From assembly GCF_000309385.1 (NCBI RefSeq), contig NZ_JH976537.1, positions 1,966,029 to 2,030,028 of the forward strand: a DNA stretch of 64,000 bases, given 5' to 3'. The stretch comes from Nodosilinea nodulosa PCC 7104. Lineage in GTDB: Bacteria > Cyanobacteriota > Cyanobacteriia > Phormidesmidales > Phormidesmidaceae. The position numbers and the translations under genes were made by a program. The notes under the pieces were generated by a model, which searched no databases, was not told the DNA's origin, and saw only the letters and a program-made list of their open reading frames with translations. Below, in pieces: positions 62,426 through 64,000 of the stretch; position 1 is the stretch's first letter, and each line of letters opens with the position of its first letter.

Positions 62426-64000
62426 TCAGGCTCCCCGCCATTCCCTATCTTCCAGTTCCTTTTGGGGCAGCAGCAGCGTGGCTTCAATGTCTTGGCGAAT
62501 CTTTTCCGTCACTTCGCAGTTGCTGTTTAAACAATCGACCAGGAGCTGGTTGGCATCGTAGTAGTGCTTTAGCACCTGCTGTTGCTCAGTGCTAAACTGC
62601 CAGGGATGATGAATATTGCGGTAGTGGGAAATTGTGCCTTGGAGCTGCTCAACCCAGGCCGAATAGTTTTCTTTCCACCAGGTTTGCAGCCGCTCTTGGG
62701 TTTGGGATGAAGCAGGCAGTTGGTCTTTCAGCTGTTGCAGAGATTTATAGAATCCAACATCCAAAACCATCACCAAAATATTGTTGAGTGCCTCGCTACA
62801 GGCATTGGCATAGGCAAAATCTTGGCTGTGGTCAACGGCAAACTCGACCAGCAAATTTTCGAGCGCAGCATCTAAAAAGATGCCCTGATCTAAGGTACTG
62901 GCCAGAGCAAACTGGTCGGCGCTGTGGGGGCTCTGGGCCAGGGCCAGATAAAACGCGCGAGTGGTGGCTAGCTTAGGCTCGGGTAGAACAGTTTGAGATT
63001 TCTCGCTGGCCCATCTCAAAAAATCTTGCAGGTGGGGGTCTTGGGCTACCAGGGCGTCAATTTCCTGCTTCATCAGCTGCACTAGCGAGTCGGCGCTGCG
63101 CAGCATGGCGGCGGTCAACAAAAAAACCTCGTGCCAGTGGGGATCGGTAATATGGCTGACCAGTCCGCCCAAGGTCTGCTCTAGGGCGTGCAGGTTGTGG
63201 GTGGCAACGATCTTTCGGGCCGTCAGGTACTCTTGAAACGCCAGGTAAGAGAACGAAAAAATGCCCCGCGCTCGCTCGATCAGCAGTCCGTGCTGAGCCT
63301 CGATCGCCTTGAGCATGGCTTCACTTTCGAGCTGCAGCTCTTCGGGGTCTAGGCTCGCCCCCGCCAGGTTTTTCAGGTAGTCTTCGATGTACTGCTCAAT
63401 GGTGCGCTGCTCAAAAAAGTACTGCCCCTGCTCAAAGGTGACGGCGGCCAGCTGGCTCAGCAGCTTGATTTTTTGGGGCAGCAAAAACCTGCGATAGGCG
63501 TCGTCGCGCTCCACGCCTTTGGTTTCATCCCACTTGCCCAGCAGCAGGTCTAGCCCCTGCTTGTAAAAGGCCGTGCGCTTGCTCGGGAACTGCCCTTCGC
63601 CCTGAAACACCCAGCAGGCCAAATGCAAAAACAGGGGTGTAGCGACAAGCTGGCGAAACTGCCAGTTTTCGGGCAGATCTAGCTTTTGCACAAACTCGAC
63701 CGCCTGGGCTTGCCCTCGGGATGTGGCGGTTTTGCCCAGGGCTATAAACCATTTTTGGGCAAAGGTGGCAATTTGCGCTTGGGTAAAAGGGGCAATTTCA
63801 ACATCGGTAAAGCCGCGCAGCGCTAGCTTTTGGGCGGCAGTGCGGCAAGACACCACAAAACGGTTGCGGTAATACTTGTCTGAAAAGGCGCGAATTTCTC
63901 GCATGACGGCGTTGATATCCTGGTTGAGGACTTCATCTATGCCGTCCATCAGCATCAGCACCCGTCCTTCTTGAAGCAGGATTTCAAGCTGGGCTGGGTC
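62426..64000 (-). CDS. NACHT-domain NTPase, C-terminal part (runs off the window)
   Basis: The frame is open to the window edge; 524 residues are visible. LQEGRVLMLMDGIDEVLNQD is the Walker B and sensor region of a NACHT domain, FVVSCRTAAQKLALRGFTDV follows, then winged-helix and helical repeats (RTAFYKQGLDLLLGKWDETK, ARGIFSFSYLAFQEYLTARK). STAND proteins of this type act in conflict or anti-phage defence. The N-terminal effector and Walker A lie beyond 64000. The C-terminal segment (from about residue 400 here) is an unclassified helical domain. Confidence 0.9.
   Translation of the reverse strand, partial: DPAQLEILLQEGRVLMLMDGIDEVLNQDINAVMREIRAFSDKYYRNRFVVSCRTAAQKLALRGFTDVEIAPFTQAQIATFAQKWFIALGKTATSRGQAQAVEFVQKLDLPENWQFRQLVATPLFLHLACWVFQGEGQFPSKRTAFYKQGLDLLLGKWDETKGVERDDAYRRFLLPQKIKLLSQLAAVTFEQGQYFFEQRTIEQYIEDYLKNLAGASLDPEELQLESEAMLKAIEAQHGLLIERARGIFSFSYLAFQEYLTARKIVATHNLHALEQTLGGLVSHITDPHWHEVFLLTAAMLRSADSLVQLMKQEIDALVAQDPHLQDFLRWASEKSQTVLPEPKLATTRAFYLALAQSPHSADQFALASTLDQGIFLDAALENLLVEFAVDHSQDFAYANACSEALNNILVMVLDVGFYKSLQQLKDQLPASSQTQERLQTWWKENYSAWVEQLQGTISHYRNIHHPWQFSTEQQQVLKHYYDANQLLVDCLNSNCEVTEKIRQDIEATLLLPQKELEDREWRGA

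Overview
The window is cyanobacterial DNA. It carries the rbcL-rbcX-rbcS RuBisCO operon (27.9-30.4 kb), psbO for photosystem II, two CpcS/CpeS-type phycobiliprotein lyases, an allophycocyanin-alpha-like gene and several families known mainly from cyanobacteria (DUF4079, DUF1997, DUF928, DUF1830, DUF6464). The HIP1 octamer GCGATCGC is very frequent. The GC-rich base composition, many two-component genes and the CHASE2/DUF928/CHAT cluster fit a filamentous Leptolyngbya/Nodosilinea-like organism; this placement is inference, as there is no rRNA gene in the window. No tRNA, rRNA or CRISPR array was seen.

Layout. 0-3.5 kb: end of an unidentified gene, two ABC-2 permeases without an ATPase, and a TetR regulator divergent from a COQ4-like gene across a palindromic operator. 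3.6-10.2 kb: histidine kinase and response regulator, a TVP38-like membrane protein, a TPR-M48 metalloprotease, DUF4079 and DUF1997 genes. 10.4-14.4 kb: an SDR protein, a MazEF pair, a PH-domain gene broken by one in-frame stop, the TIGR02587/TIGR02588 membrane pair and an NTF2-like protein. 14.7-24.5 kb: a YdeP-like molybdopterin oxidoreductase, CHASE2-GGDEF-EAL + DUF928 + CHAT, then rpmG-rpsR-RNase R-like. 25-41.5 kb: the photosynthesis and carbon block (lyases, beta-propeller, rbcLXS, psbO) and storage-sugar genes (TreS-maltokinase fusion, divergent malQ).

41.5-47.2 kb is an accessory region: a decayed ORF, an AT-richer DUF1611 + PLP racemase pair, an apparently intact IS630 element with perfect inverted ends and a programmed -1 frameshift site, and an ADP-ribosylglycohydrolase. 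47.2-49.7 kb holds a convergent response regulator and CHASE-domain kinase. 49.7-57.0 kb is a peptide/nickel-type ABC transporter operon headed by an allophanate-hydrolase-C-like protein; every spacer between its genes is filled with purine/pyrimidine octamer repeats, and an antisense four-helix-bundle (S23-type) gene sits inside it.

57.4-58.3 kb is a graveyard of transposase fragments around a small element with inverted ends, related to a second partial copy at 14.4 kb. 58.3-62.3 kb is a run of nine small minus-strand genes: PII-like, pentapeptide repeat, FtsH-C-terminal-like fragment, a membrane protein, DUF1830, a receiver with Glu at the phosphorylation site, a zinc ribbon, an ApcA-like phycobiliprotein and CsbD. 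This is the best candidate for an undescribed regulatory or light-harvesting module. The window ends inside a NACHT NTPase gene.
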